Shown piece after piece: positions 37,289 to 45,747 of a DNA stretch of 64,000 bases (its first letter is position 1; each line of letters begins with the position of its first letter). The stretch covers positions 372,001 to 436,000 of the forward strand of contig CAVRVW010000011.1 in NCBI GenBank assembly GCA_963724695.1, read 5' to 3'. The notes under the pieces are model-generated. The model ran no database searches, was not told the DNA's origin, and saw nothing but the letters and a program-made list of their open reading frames with translations. The DNA is from CAVQFD01 sp963724695 (GTDB lineage: Bacteria > Acidobacteriota > Vicinamibacteria > Vicinamibacterales > CAVVIG01). A program made the position numbers and the translations under genes.

Positions 37289-37619
37289 TGAGCAGATCCG
37301 TGACGACATGGCCGCCGATCAGGTGGTCCTGGATGATGCGCTCGAGGGCGGGCGGGTCGCATTCGCGATACCAGGCGCCCTCGGGATAGACGACAGCGAT
37401 TGGACCGCCTTCGCAGATGCGCAGGCAGTTGGCCTTCGTCCGCAGGATGCCGCCCTGCTCCGAAAGCCCCAGCTCCTTGAGCCGTCGCTTGAGAAAGTCC
37501 CAGGACGCGAGGCCACGGTCCTTGTCGCAGCACTTCGGCGTCGTCTGATCGGCGCAGAGCAGAATGTGCCGGCGCGCCACCGGGATGCCGACGGTCTCGG
37601 CGAGGGATTCGAGGCTCAC
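37221..37619 (-). CDS. Thioredoxin-like [2Fe-2S] ferredoxin
   Basis: 132 residues, start GTG at 37617-37619. It has the thioredoxin-like ferredoxin cysteines: C22 in LLCADQ and C31 in KCCDK, then C65 and C69 in KANCLRICEGG. These bind a 2Fe-2S cluster for electron transfer; relatives occur next to hydrogenase or NADH-dehydrogenase chains, but none is here. The conserved fold ends near DHLIGGHV; the tail TLNPAPGTAPGTLNPAP is coded by a tandem repeat and is probably not native sequence. Confidence 0.85.
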   Translation of the reverse strand: MSLESLAETVGIPVARRHILLCADQTTPKCCDKDRGLASWDFLKRRLKELGLSEQGGILRTKANCLRICEGGPIAVVYPEGAWYRECDPPALERIIQDHLIGGHVVTDLLIGEPRTLNPAPGTAPGTLNPAP

Positions 37620-37686
37620 GGCTTAAGGCAGCTCATGGCTCATGGCTTAGGCCGGCTTAAGTCCTGAGCCATAAGACTTGAGCCCG
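37620..37686. repeat. Tandem-word/inverted element before the OMP85-like gene stop
   Basis: Words CATGGCTCATGG, GGCTTAAG and CTTAAGTCCTGAGCC, partly inverted (AAGTCCTGAGCC against GGCTCATGGCTTA). It runs from the ferredoxin start codon to 2 bases before the stop of the OMP85-like gene. The AAGTCCTGAG word recurs at 51520-51545. Confidence 0.65.
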
Positions 37687-37688
37687 TT

Positions 37689-38933
37689 TCAGAACGCCAG
37701 CGTCGTGCCGAAGTGCGCTCGCGTCGATCCGCCGAGTCCGTGCGCCACTGCAAGGTATGCTCTCACGAACGCCGCGCTGAACCACACGGCGCCGCCGGCG
37801 CCGCGGCTGAACCGCTGGTCGACCATGTGCTCGCCCTTGTCGTAGACGGCGCCGGCATCGAAGAAAGCGCTCACGCCGAGCTTCCCGAAGCTCAGGGGCG
37901 ACGTGATTGGCAGCAACAACTCGACCGAGCCCGCCGCCAGCGTGTCTCCCACCTCGAACCCGGCAGCAAACCCTCGCAGGGTCGCCATGCCGCCGAGAAG
38001 CGGTCGCAGGTAAGGCGGAAGCGTCCGGTTGGAGTCCTGCCGCTGCACAGTCACGGCGAGCACCGACTGCCCGAGCAGCCCGAGATAGCCACGGCCTTCC
38101 AGTTCCGTGCGCTGAGCAGCGTCCTCGTCCGAGAATTGGAGCCGCGACCATGCCGCGCGGCCGTAGACGGCGTTCCTGGGCAGCGCCGGATCCAGCCGCG
38201 TGTCGACCACGACGTCTGCGCCAAACTCGTTGAAGCGATCGGTGTCGTCCGCGAACGACGCTTGCTGCAGGCCCCCGATGCCGCCCACCCGCAGCCACGG
38301 GACGACGGCGCGCTCGGCTCGCACCCAGGCCCGCGCGCGGTCATCGTCTTCCTCGTAGTAGGGGTTCTCGCGGCGCGAGAGAGACCCGCCGATCTGAAGC
38401 CGCGACAGTGCGCTCAGCGCACCTCTGGGGCGATCCAGGTCGAGCTCCGCTCCCACCTGCTTGAGACCTCCCCATGTCATCGGGAACGAGAGGCGACTGT
38501 CGGCGCCAAGCAGCGCGGGGACGGCCACGCGCGCGCCGTACGAAAAGCCGTAGCCGTCGACGAAATCGAGCATCGGCAGGAACTGCACGGGGAGCCCGCC
38601 CTTGCGCCGGACGCGAGTCGTGCCATCCGGACCGACATCGATGGAGACAGGGCCCTCGTCCAGAATGATCACGAGCAAGATCTGGCTCGGATCCGCGATG
38701 GAGGCGAAACGCTTCAGGACCTGCACCTGCTCGAAGCGGTCCGTCTTTCGAAGCCGTGCCTCCACCTCGGCGGGCATCTCCGGCGTCACGGGCTCGCCGA
38801 CGACCACTCCCGCGAGACGTACGACCTCCTCTTCGGTCGTCAGAATGTTGCCCTGCACCCGAACTTCCAGGAGCACTTCTGCCGGCAGCGACACCGCCTG
38901 GAGCGACAGAACGAGCGCGAGGGCGGTGAGCAC
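37689..38933 (-). CDS. OMP85/D15-type surface antigen protein (BamA/TamA-like)
   Basis: 414 residues, intact. It has a signal peptide, one POTRA-like domain (residues about 20-100; EVLLEVRVQGNILTTEEEVV), then a beta-barrel with the OMP85 loop motif LRGFAAG (the conserved VRGF-type insertion) and a C-terminal LAF. One POTRA suggests a TamA/TPS-like or two-partner secretion porin rather than BamA with five. It is followed 3 bases on by an exported protein gene on the same strand. Confidence 0.78.
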   Translation of the reverse strand: MLTALALVLSLQAVSLPAEVLLEVRVQGNILTTEEEVVRLAGVVVGEPVTPEMPAEVEARLRKTDRFEQVQVLKRFASIADPSQILLVIILDEGPVSIDVGPDGTTRVRRKGGLPVQFLPMLDFVDGYGFSYGARVAVPALLGADSRLSFPMTWGGLKQVGAELDLDRPRGALSALSRLQIGGSLSRRENPYYEEDDDRARAWVRAERAVVPWLRVGGIGGLQQASFADDTDRFNEFGADVVVDTRLDPALPRNAVYGRAAWSRLQFSDEDAAQRTELEGRGYLGLLGQSVLAVTVQRQDSNRTLPPYLRPLLGGMATLRGFAAGFEVGDTLAAGSVELLLPITSPLSFGKLGVSAFFDAGAVYDKGEHMVDQRFSRGAGGAVWFSAAFVRAYLAVAHGLGGSTRAHFGTTLAF

Positions 38934-38936
38934 AGA

Positions 38937-40010
38937 CTACCTGGCGTCCGGAAAGCCGACTTTGGACTTGACGTCGGCCTGCCGGTAGTCGTGGTAGTCC
39001 AGGGTGTAGCGGAAGTCGAAGCGTCCGGCCGCGGACGTCACGACCAGGTCCATCGACAGGTGGCGCGGGAGCCAGACATCCGGAAACGGCTGCCCCATGC
39101 TCATCGAGGCCTCGATATCGTCGACCTGCATGAGCCACTGGCCGGGCAGGAACTCCATGTTGACGTTGTCGAACACGTACTTCAGGATCTGTTCGCTCTT
39201 CGGGTCGACCCAGAGCGTGACGAGTGACGTCTTGTTCATGAGCCGTTCGATCTCGCGCCCGACTTGATCGCTGCGCGCGTCAGCCTTCGACGACGAGCCG
39301 CGGCGCTCCCGCTGCCGCTCGCGGCGCTCATCGGATTCCCGAAACAGGCTGGTCGGGTAGTACTCGATGCGAAGCACTTCGCGGTCTTCGAGCATCTCGC
39401 GGCCGACAAACGCGTAGCGCCCTTCGTCGAACTTGAACTCCAGGAAGTATGCCGACGTGATGAAGCCGGGCGTACGGCCCGGGCCGACCAGCATGAGCAG
39501 CCCGTCGCCTGTGGAAGGATCCGCAGGGCTTGTGGAGGCCTGGCCCGCCGGATCCGCGGCCGGTGGCGCCGGCGAATCGGCGGCAGCCGTGGCTTGCCCT
39601 CCGCCCGACCGTGCGGCCGCATCCGCCGCGGCGCGTTCGGCCCGCCTGCGCTCGCGCCGAACGTAGTCATCCTCAGACTTCCGCCTGTCGGCTTCGCCGA
39701 TCTCCACGCCGTTGGCTTCGAGCGGGCTGCGGACGAACATGCCATCACGCAGGAACCACGTGTACTTGCTGCGCTGGGCCCAGACCAGCGCGCCGCCGGG
39801 CCCGCGTACCTCGGACACCTCGGATTCGTCCAGGATGTACTGCTGGAGCTTCTGCCAGTTGTCGTCGCGGCGCGAGACCACGCGCTTCATGAACGCGTCG
39901 AGGTCGGTCTGGGCCGCGAGTGGGACCACCCCGCCCATGGCGAACGCCGTGCATCCCAATGCGACGAGGGCTGAACGCAACACTTGGCCTCCGGAACAAA
40001 ACACGCGCAC
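38937..40010 (-). CDS. Exported hypothetical protein next to OMP85-like gene
   Basis: 357 residues with a signal peptide (LVALGCTAFAMGGVVPLAAQ). The N-terminal half has ESEVSEVRGPGGALVWAQRSKYTWFLRDG and the C-terminal half VTLWVDPKSEQILKYVFDNV and LSMDLVVTSAAGRFDFRYTLDY, a LolA-like curved beta-sheet pattern. A long Arg/Ala/Glu segment with a Ser/Pro/Ala linker splits the halves. It is not a named family to me. Directly upstream of the OMP85-like gene (same strand, 3-base gap), so it may be a periplasmic partner or cargo. Confidence 0.6.
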   Translation of the reverse strand: MRVFCSGGQVLRSALVALGCTAFAMGGVVPLAAQTDLDAFMKRVVSRRDDNWQKLQQYILDESEVSEVRGPGGALVWAQRSKYTWFLRDGMFVRSPLEANGVEIGEADRRKSEDDYVRRERRRAERAAADAAARSGGGQATAAADSPAPPAADPAGQASTSPADPSTGDGLLMLVGPGRTPGFITSAYFLEFKFDEGRYAFVGREMLEDREVLRIEYYPTSLFRESDERRERQRERRGSSSKADARSDQVGREIERLMNKTSLVTLWVDPKSEQILKYVFDNVNMEFLPGQWLMQVDDIEASMSMGQPFPDVWLPRHLSMDLVVTSAAGRFDFRYTLDYHDYRQADVKSKVGFPDAR

Positions 40011-40050
40011 TCCGACTCAGACGACGGGACGGGAGCCGAGGTTCCTCGGA

Positions 40051-42000
40051 TCAGACACCGTACTGTTCGGGGTCCCAGCGAAGCCCGAGCTCTTCGGGCG
40101 GAGCCATGTAACCTGCCAGAGCCGACGCCACCACGACGGCCGGGCTCGCAAGGTAGCCTTCCCCCCCGACGCCCATGCGGTTCTGCCAGTTGCGGTTGAA
40201 CGACGTGATGGCGCGTTGACCGGGTAGAAGCGCGTCCGGGCCCTGTCCGAAGCACGGACCGCACCACGACTGCCGGATCTCGCCCCCAATCCCCCGGAGC
40301 ACATCGGCCACCGACTCGCCGCCCAGCCGCGCGTCCGGCCGTTCGATTTGCCGGGCGACGCCGCCCGACCCGGGGAACACGACGAGCGGGCTGACCGCGC
40401 GGTCCAAGCCGCACTCCCGCGCCGAGCGGACCACGAGGGCGGCCGTCAGCAGATCATCGTAGCTCCCGTTGGTGCACGAGCCGATCATCGCCTTGTCGAA
40501 CGTCACCCGCTCGCGCGCGACCGCGCCGGCGTCGAATGCGTTCCCCGGACTGAATGGCCTGGCGATCATCGGCCTGACCATCGAGAGATCGAGCGCCTCA
40601 TCTATCTCGTAAGCGGCCTCTTCGCCCGGAGACGGAAGCGGATACGGCAGCGCGGTAAAGCCCTTGGCCTGATACCAGGCCTGCGTGATCTCATCCGGCG
40701 CGAAGATCCCGTTCTGGGCCTCGGCCTCGGCCATCATGTTGGCGATCGTGTTGCGGTACGCGATCGGCAGCTGTCGCTTGGCGTCGACGAGCTCCACCGA
40801 CATGCCCTGCGCCTGGGCTGTGCCCCATCGCCGCAGCAGCTCGAGGACGATGTCCTTGCCGCTCACCCACGGCTGCAACCGGCCCTCGAACACGACCCTC
40901 CGCGCCTTGGCCAGCGTGAAGTACACGTACCCGGTCGCCCAGCCGAATCCCAGCGTCGTCGAACCCACGCCGAGGCCGACGGCGCCGTACGCACCGTACG
41001 CGCGGCTGTGCGAATCGGCTCCGGGAATGAACTGACCCGGCATCACCAATCCCTGCTCCGGGAAGTAGAAGTGGAAGATGCCCTCGCCGGGTGTGGCGTA
41101 GTACGGCGCCGCGAGATGATGGCGATCGGCAAACGCGCGGCCGATCTCGGTCTGCCGGGCATCGTCCTCCCGGCCGGTGAAGACAAAGTGGTCGTTGGCA
41201 ATCGCGGCTCGACGGGGGACCGCGGACCCGCCGGTGATCTGGTTGAACGTGTGAATCGCAAACGGCGCCGTGCCGTCCGATGCCGGCAGCAGATCGGCGA
41301 ACACGCGAAGCGTCGCCCCGGGCGTGACGGCCGCGCCGCGGTCCACGCGATGGGCCCAGACGATCTGCTCGGTCGTCGTCAGGCGCCGCGCGTCGGCCGG
41401 CTCCGGCCAGGCCACGGAGGCCTCGCGTCCCACACCGTCGGCCAGTTCGCGGCGGCCCATGGAGACGATGCCGCCGGCGCGGCGGATCTCCTCTTCCTTG
41501 CCGGTAAGAGTCACGGGCGCGTACGTCCTGCCCTGCGTCTCGTTGACCAGTTGTCTCGACTCGGGATCGAAACTGAACCGATCGTCGTCTCGCGCGTCGC
41601 GCACGGCTTCCGCGCTCTGCACCACGTGCAGACCCAGGTTCAGCGCGTTTCGACGGAAGATGTCGCCGAGACCGGCGCCGCAGACGATCACCAGCTCGAG
41701 GCCGACCTCCTCGGCCACGCCCTTGAGGCCGGCCGGGCTCATCTCGCGCGAGGAACCGATGGCGAATCGGTCGCCGGCGATCACGAAGGTCTCGCCGCGG
41801 TGCACGCGGGCGCGGAACTCCGGCATCAGGTACCGGAACGCGCCCGCCTTCCAGCGCTCGTCGAGCGTGTCGAGGCTCTCGGAGACGCAGTCCGAGGCCG
41901 GCGTAATCTGATCGGTGTCAATGGCGTCGAGCTTCTTCTTCTTTCCCGGCACCTTGAAGTCCCAGAAAATCAGGGCTTTGCCGCGGATGGGCACAGGCAT
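40051..42000 (-). CDS. Aconitase-superfamily enzyme with N-terminal swivel domain (LeuD-LeuC order)
   Basis: 649 residues, intact. Residues 1-150 are the small swivel domain (KALIFWDFKVPGKKKKLDAIDTDQITPASD, GSSREMSPAGLKGVAE), normally separate (LeuD/AcnA domain 4). The large Fe-S catalytic part follows (from about residue 195). Cluster ligands: CTNGSYDD (SCTNGS) and WCGPCFGQG. The GADSHSRAYGA and ITGGSA loops fit aconitase/IPM isomerase. Swivel-first order resembles AcnB-like or 3-isopropylmalate dehydratase fusions. The true substrate (citrate, isopropylmalate, homoaconitate) is undecided. The ATG at 42000 lies 51 bases from apaG, divergently. Confidence 0.85.
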   Translation of the reverse strand: MPVPIRGKALIFWDFKVPGKKKKLDAIDTDQITPASDCVSESLDTLDERWKAGAFRYLMPEFRARVHRGETFVIAGDRFAIGSSREMSPAGLKGVAEEVGLELVIVCGAGLGDIFRRNALNLGLHVVQSAEAVRDARDDDRFSFDPESRQLVNETQGRTYAPVTLTGKEEEIRRAGGIVSMGRRELADGVGREASVAWPEPADARRLTTTEQIVWAHRVDRGAAVTPGATLRVFADLLPASDGTAPFAIHTFNQITGGSAVPRRAAIANDHFVFTGREDDARQTEIGRAFADRHHLAAPYYATPGEGIFHFYFPEQGLVMPGQFIPGADSHSRAYGAYGAVGLGVGSTTLGFGWATGYVYFTLAKARRVVFEGRLQPWVSGKDIVLELLRRWGTAQAQGMSVELVDAKRQLPIAYRNTIANMMAEAEAQNGIFAPDEITQAWYQAKGFTALPYPLPSPGEEAAYEIDEALDLSMVRPMIARPFSPGNAFDAGAVARERVTFDKAMIGSCTNGSYDDLLTAALVVRSARECGLDRAVSPLVVFPGSGGVARQIERPDARLGGESVADVLRGIGGEIRQSWCGPCFGQGPDALLPGQRAITSFNRNWQNRMGVGGEGYLASPAVVVASALAGYMAPPEELGLRWDPEQYGV

Positions 42001-42051
42001 GGCTCCATCAATCTTAGTCCCGCCAAACGCTGCTATTATTGGAAAGCCATC

Positions 42052-42471
42052 ATGTCCGAGTACAAAGATCAAACGCTGCACACCGCCACCTCGGAAGCCG
42101 TGACGAACAACGTACGGGTGGAGGTCGAGTCGCGGTACTCCCCGGGGGACTCGCAGCCGTTTCAGCACCAGTGGCTCTTTCACTACTCGATTCGCATCAC
42201 CAACGAGGGGGATGAGACGGTGCAGGTGCTGAGCCGGCATTGGATCATCACCGACGCCACGGGCTTCGTCGAGGAAGTGAAGGGACCGGGCATCGTCGGG
42301 GAGCAGCCGGTGCTCGGGTCGGGCGAATCCTTCAACTACACGTCGCGGTGCCAGCTCAAGACGTCGAGCGGCGTGATGCGCGGTACCTATCAGATGGTGA
42401 CCGAGGACGGCGCGCACTTCGACGTGGAGATCGCGCCCTTCGCCCTCCAGGAACCCTACACCGTCCACTAG
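42052..42471 (+). CDS. apaG: ApaG family protein
   Basis: 139 residues, intact. The characteristic ApaG stretches are all present: VRVEVESRYSPGDSQP, WLFHYSIRITNEGDETVQVLSRHWIITD, GPGIVGEQPVLGSGESFNYTSRC and GVMRGTYQM. ApaG is a small beta-sandwich linked to divalent cation resistance in enterobacteria; the biochemical role is unknown. A TATTAT -10-like hexamer lies at 42034-42039, so its leader is short. Confidence 0.92.
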   Translation: MSEYKDQTLHTATSEAVTNNVRVEVESRYSPGDSQPFQHQWLFHYSIRITNEGDETVQVLSRHWIITDATGFVEEVKGPGIVGEQPVLGSGESFNYTSRCQLKTSSGVMRGTYQMVTEDGAHFDVEIAPFALQEPYTVH

Positions 42472-42552
42472 TCAGGTCTCCCCTCCCGAGGGCCCGCCGC
42501 GCAGTTCTGTGCAGCCTGGGGCCGATTTCCGCCTGATCCGCACACCCATCCG

Positions 42553-42567
42553 TGGCACGCCGGTTGC
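42553..42567 (+). promoter_or_regulatory. Sigma-54-type (-24/-12) promoter
   Basis: TGGCAC (42553-42558), five bases, TTGC (42564-42567). The invariant GG and GC are exactly 10 bases apart (54-55 and 66-67). This is 54 bases upstream of the secreted-protein ATG at 42621. The RpoN consensus TGGCACGN4TTGC matches 11 of its 12 fixed positions or better. No other element of the 149-base gap stands out. Confidence 0.55.
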
Positions 42568-42620
42568 CACCTGAGCTGCCAGAAGTGCCCGGGCGGACCG
42601 GACGGATTCGGGAGGTCGTC

Positions 42621-43463
42621 ATGCGCGGATCAGGTTTCGGCAAGTTCGTCTGGATGTCGGTCGTGTTCTATGCCGCGGTGGCCAACGCGGCGCCCATCAC
42701 CTGCAACGCCGCGGACATCGACCCGCTGAGCTACGAGTTGACGACAGCCGGCGTGGCGCGTCTCGACGACTTCAGGTCGACCGCACCCGCCGAGCGGGCG
42801 CTCCTCCTCGACTCCGGGAACCTGCTCGCGCACGGCCACCTGGCCCGCCAGTACCTGATCGCCGGCGAGGATGCCTCGTACACGGAGGCCTCGTGGCGCG
42901 CCGTCCTCAACAACGGCGGCGCCGTCGTCTGGACCGCCACGCTCTACGACGTGGACGCGAAGAGCTTCTTTCTGATGGCCTTCGACCGCGAGGCGCTGCG
43001 GATCTACCGGTACGGCGAGCTCGCAGGCGCCTACGAGACCCGGCTCGGTGTGCCGGAGATCGTCGGCCAGGATCGCGAACGCTTCTGGCGCGCGCTCGGT
43101 GGATGTCTCGATCCGCTCGCGCGGCCCGAGGCGGTCATCCCGTGGAGCCAGGTCCGCGAGATCAAGTCGGGCAACTGGGTCCACTACTTCAAGCTGACCG
43201 CGCCTGTCGTCGTGACGTCCGATCGGGGGAAGCGGAAGACGCTGTCCGAGATCAAGGTCAACCTGCACGGCGGCACCGGCACGGTGGAGTACCTTGTGAC
43301 GCGCGACGCGCTCGAGCCCTGGAATCCGTACAGGGCGAACGTTCGCGGCATCGGGATGGGCCCGCTGCCATATCAGGAGCGCGTCCGCCACACCCTGGTC
43401 AAGTTCGTGGATCCGGCGGGGCGCATCGCCCTGCCCAAGGCATCGAAGAGCGCGGGCTGGTAG
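42621..43463 (+). CDS. Secreted hypothetical protein, sigma-54 candidate target
   Basis: 280 residues with signal peptide (FVWMSVVFYAAVANAAP). Residues 30-280 form a soluble alpha/beta domain with no motif I recognise; cysteines at about 30 and 163 (C of CNAAD, GGCLDP) might form a disulphide. It is rich in aromatics (RYGELAGAYETRLG, RFWRAL, WVHYFKL). Start ATG 42621 with SD GGGAGGTCG. Its only known promoter candidate is the sigma-54-type site. Convergent with ispG (14 bases between stops). Confidence 0.6.
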   Translation: MRGSGFGKFVWMSVVFYAAVANAAPITCNAADIDPLSYELTTAGVARLDDFRSTAPAERALLLDSGNLLAHGHLARQYLIAGEDASYTEASWRAVLNNGGAVVWTATLYDVDAKSFFLMAFDREALRIYRYGELAGAYETRLGVPEIVGQDRERFWRALGGCLDPLARPEAVIPWSQVREIKSGNWVHYFKLTAPVVVTSDRGKRKTLSEIKVNLHGGTGTVEYLVTRDALEPWNPYRANVRGIGMGPLPYQERVRHTLVKFVDPAGRIALPKASKSAGW

Positions 43464-43477
43464 CAGGCGGAACGGCG

Positions 43478-44724
43478 TTATCGCCTGGCGTACTTGCTGT
43501 CGACGTAGTCGTCCACGAGCTTCTGGAACGCAGCGGCCAGCTCGTCGTAGGTGCCGCGCAACGTGGACACGTGCCGGCCATCGATGAAGATCGGACAGTT
43601 GGGCGCCTCGCCCGTGCCCGGCAGGCTGATGCCGATGTTGGCGGCCTTCGATTCGCCCGGTCCGTTGACGACGCAGCCCATGACGGCGAGCGTCATCGTC
43701 TCGACGCCCTCGTACCGGGACTTCCACGACGGCATCTGTTCGCGGACGTAATCCTGAATCCGCTCGGCGAGCTCCTGGAACGTCGTGCTCGTGGTGCGGC
43801 CGCAGCCAGGGCACGCGGTCACGCTCGGCGAGAACGCGCGCAGCCCCAGCGCCTGCAGCAGCTCGCAGGCGGCGTACACCTCTTCGCGCCGGTCGCCGCC
43901 CGGCCGCGGTGTCAGCGACACGCGGATCGTGTCGCCGATCCCTTCCGACAGCAGGATGCCCATCGCCGATGCGGACCACACCAGGCCTTTGAGGCCCATG
44001 CCCGCCTCGGTCAGCCCGAGGTGCAGCGGCTGATCGGTCTGGCGTGCGAGGGCGCGGTACACCGCAATGAGGTCCGTCGGACGCGAGGTCTTGCACGAGA
44101 TGATGATCTGGTCCTTCCGCAGGCCGCTCTCGATGGCAAGAGCAGTCGACTCGACCGCCGACAGCACCATGCACTCGTTGATGATCTCCTCGGACGACTT
44201 GCCGAGCTGGCGATCGGTGTTGTCCTGCATCCTGGCGACGACGAGCTCCTGGTTGAGCGAACCGCCGTTGACGCCGATGCGCACCGGCTTGCCGTGATCC
44301 TTCGCGACTGCGCAGATGGTCGCAAACTGCTCGTCGCGCCGGCGGCCCGTGCCCACATTGCCGGGGTTGATGCGGTACTTGTCGAGCGCGGAGGCGCAGT
44401 CCGGGAAACTTCGTGAGGAGCAGGTGTCCGTTGTAGTGGAAGTCGCCGATGAGCGGCGCCGTGCAGCCCGCGTCGAGCATCCGCCGCTTGATCTCGGGGA
44501 CGGCCGCCGCGGCTTCCGGCAGGTTGACGGTGATGCGCACCATCTCGGATCCCGCCTCGGCCAGCTCGATGCATTGCGTCGCGGTGGCCGCGCGCGTCCG
44601 CCGTGTCGGTCATCGTCATCGATTGGACGACAATCGGCGCGCCGCCGCCGACCTGCACGGCGCGTGTGCCCGCGCCGCCGCCGACCGTGACGCCGACGGT
44701 ACGGTGAAGCCTCACGACTGACAT
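43478..44724 (-). CDS. ispG: 4-hydroxy-3-methylbut-2-enyl diphosphate synthase (IspG/GcpE)
   Basis: Fe-S enzyme of the MEP isoprenoid pathway. Repaired protein is about 415 residues: VVQSMTMTDTADA, AGSEMVRITVNLPEAAAAVPEI, CTAPLIGDFHYNG, NPGNVGTGRRRDEQF, VNGGSLNQELV and the 4Fe-4S cluster ligands in CPGCGRT with MGCVVNGPGE. Two one-base insertions near 44595 and 44405 disrupt the frame in the N-terminal half. The ATG at 44722-44724 is 26 bases from the divergent quinone-reductase-like gene. Only one such gene is needed, so inactivation is unlikely. Confidence 0.92.
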
Positions 44725-44750
44725 GAAACTCTCATGATAGCATCGGCGCC

Positions 44751-45733
44751 ATGCGTACCATTCTCGTTCGCGCGTTCGGCGGTCCCGAAGTGCTTCGTGT
44801 GGAAGAGGTCGCCGCGCCAACGCCCGGCGCTTCGGAAGTGCTGGTGCGCGTGCGTGCCGCCGGCGTGAACCCCGTGGACGCCTACGTCCGGACCGGCACG
44901 TACGCGCGGAAGCCGGACCTGCCCTACACGCCGGGCACCGATGGCGCGGGCGAAGTCGAGGCCGTCGGCGGCGACGTCAAGGGCTTCAAGGTCGGAGACC
45001 GCGTGTACATCGCGGGCGACAACGCCGTGGCCACCTTCAGCCCGGGGACGTACTCCGAGAAGACGATCTGCCGACCGACGCAGCTGCACCCGCTTCCCGA
45101 CCGTGTGACGTTCGGTCAGGGCGCGGCCATTGGCGTCCCCTACGGCACGGCGTATCGGTCGCTCTTCATCCGCGCGGCGGCCAGGGCCGGAGAGACGGTG
45201 CTCGTGCACGGCGCGACCGGCGGTGTGGGCATCGCCGCGGTCGAGCTCGCGCACGCTCACGGCATGACCGTGATCGGGACCGGCGGGAGCGACCGCGGGC
45301 TCGACGGCCGTGCGCGAGCATGGCGCGGACGTGGCGGTCAGCCACAAGGACCCCGCCTACCTGGACGCCGTGATGCAGGCCACCGGAGGGCGCGGCGTCG
45401 ACGTGGTGCTCGAGATGGCCGCGCACATCAATTTGGACAAAGACCTCACGGTCCTCGCGCGCCACGGCCGCATCGTCGTCATCGGCAACCGCGGACGTGT
45501 CGAGATCGATCCGCGCGGCGCGATGGGCAAGAGACGCGGCGATCCTCGGGATGACGCTCTTCAACTCGCCGGCCGCAGAGATTGCCGGGATGCACGCCGC
45601 AATCGTCGCCGGATTGAACAACGCCACGCTCAACCCGGTCGTCGGACGCGAGTTCCCGCTCGCGGACGCCGGGCTCGCGCACCAGGCGGTGATGGAGCCC
45701 GGGGCCTACGGCAAGATCGTGCTGACCACATAG
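44751..45733 (+). CDS. Quinone oxidoreductase-like MDR enzyme
   Basis: About 327 residues of the zinc-independent MDR/quinone reductase (zeta-crystallin) family. It has GVNPVDAYVRTGTY, YTPGTDGAGEVEAVG, and the NADPH Rossmann motif HGATGGVGIAAVELA; no catalytic zinc ligands. Two insertions, near 45305 and 45528, interrupt the C-terminal half (repaired GLDAVREHGADVAVSHK and GKDAAILGMTLFNSP). It likely reduces quinones or enones with NADPH. Upstream is the divergent ispG start; downstream are cytochrome genes. Confidence 0.82.
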
Positions 45734-45747
45734 CGTTGCCGATCACG

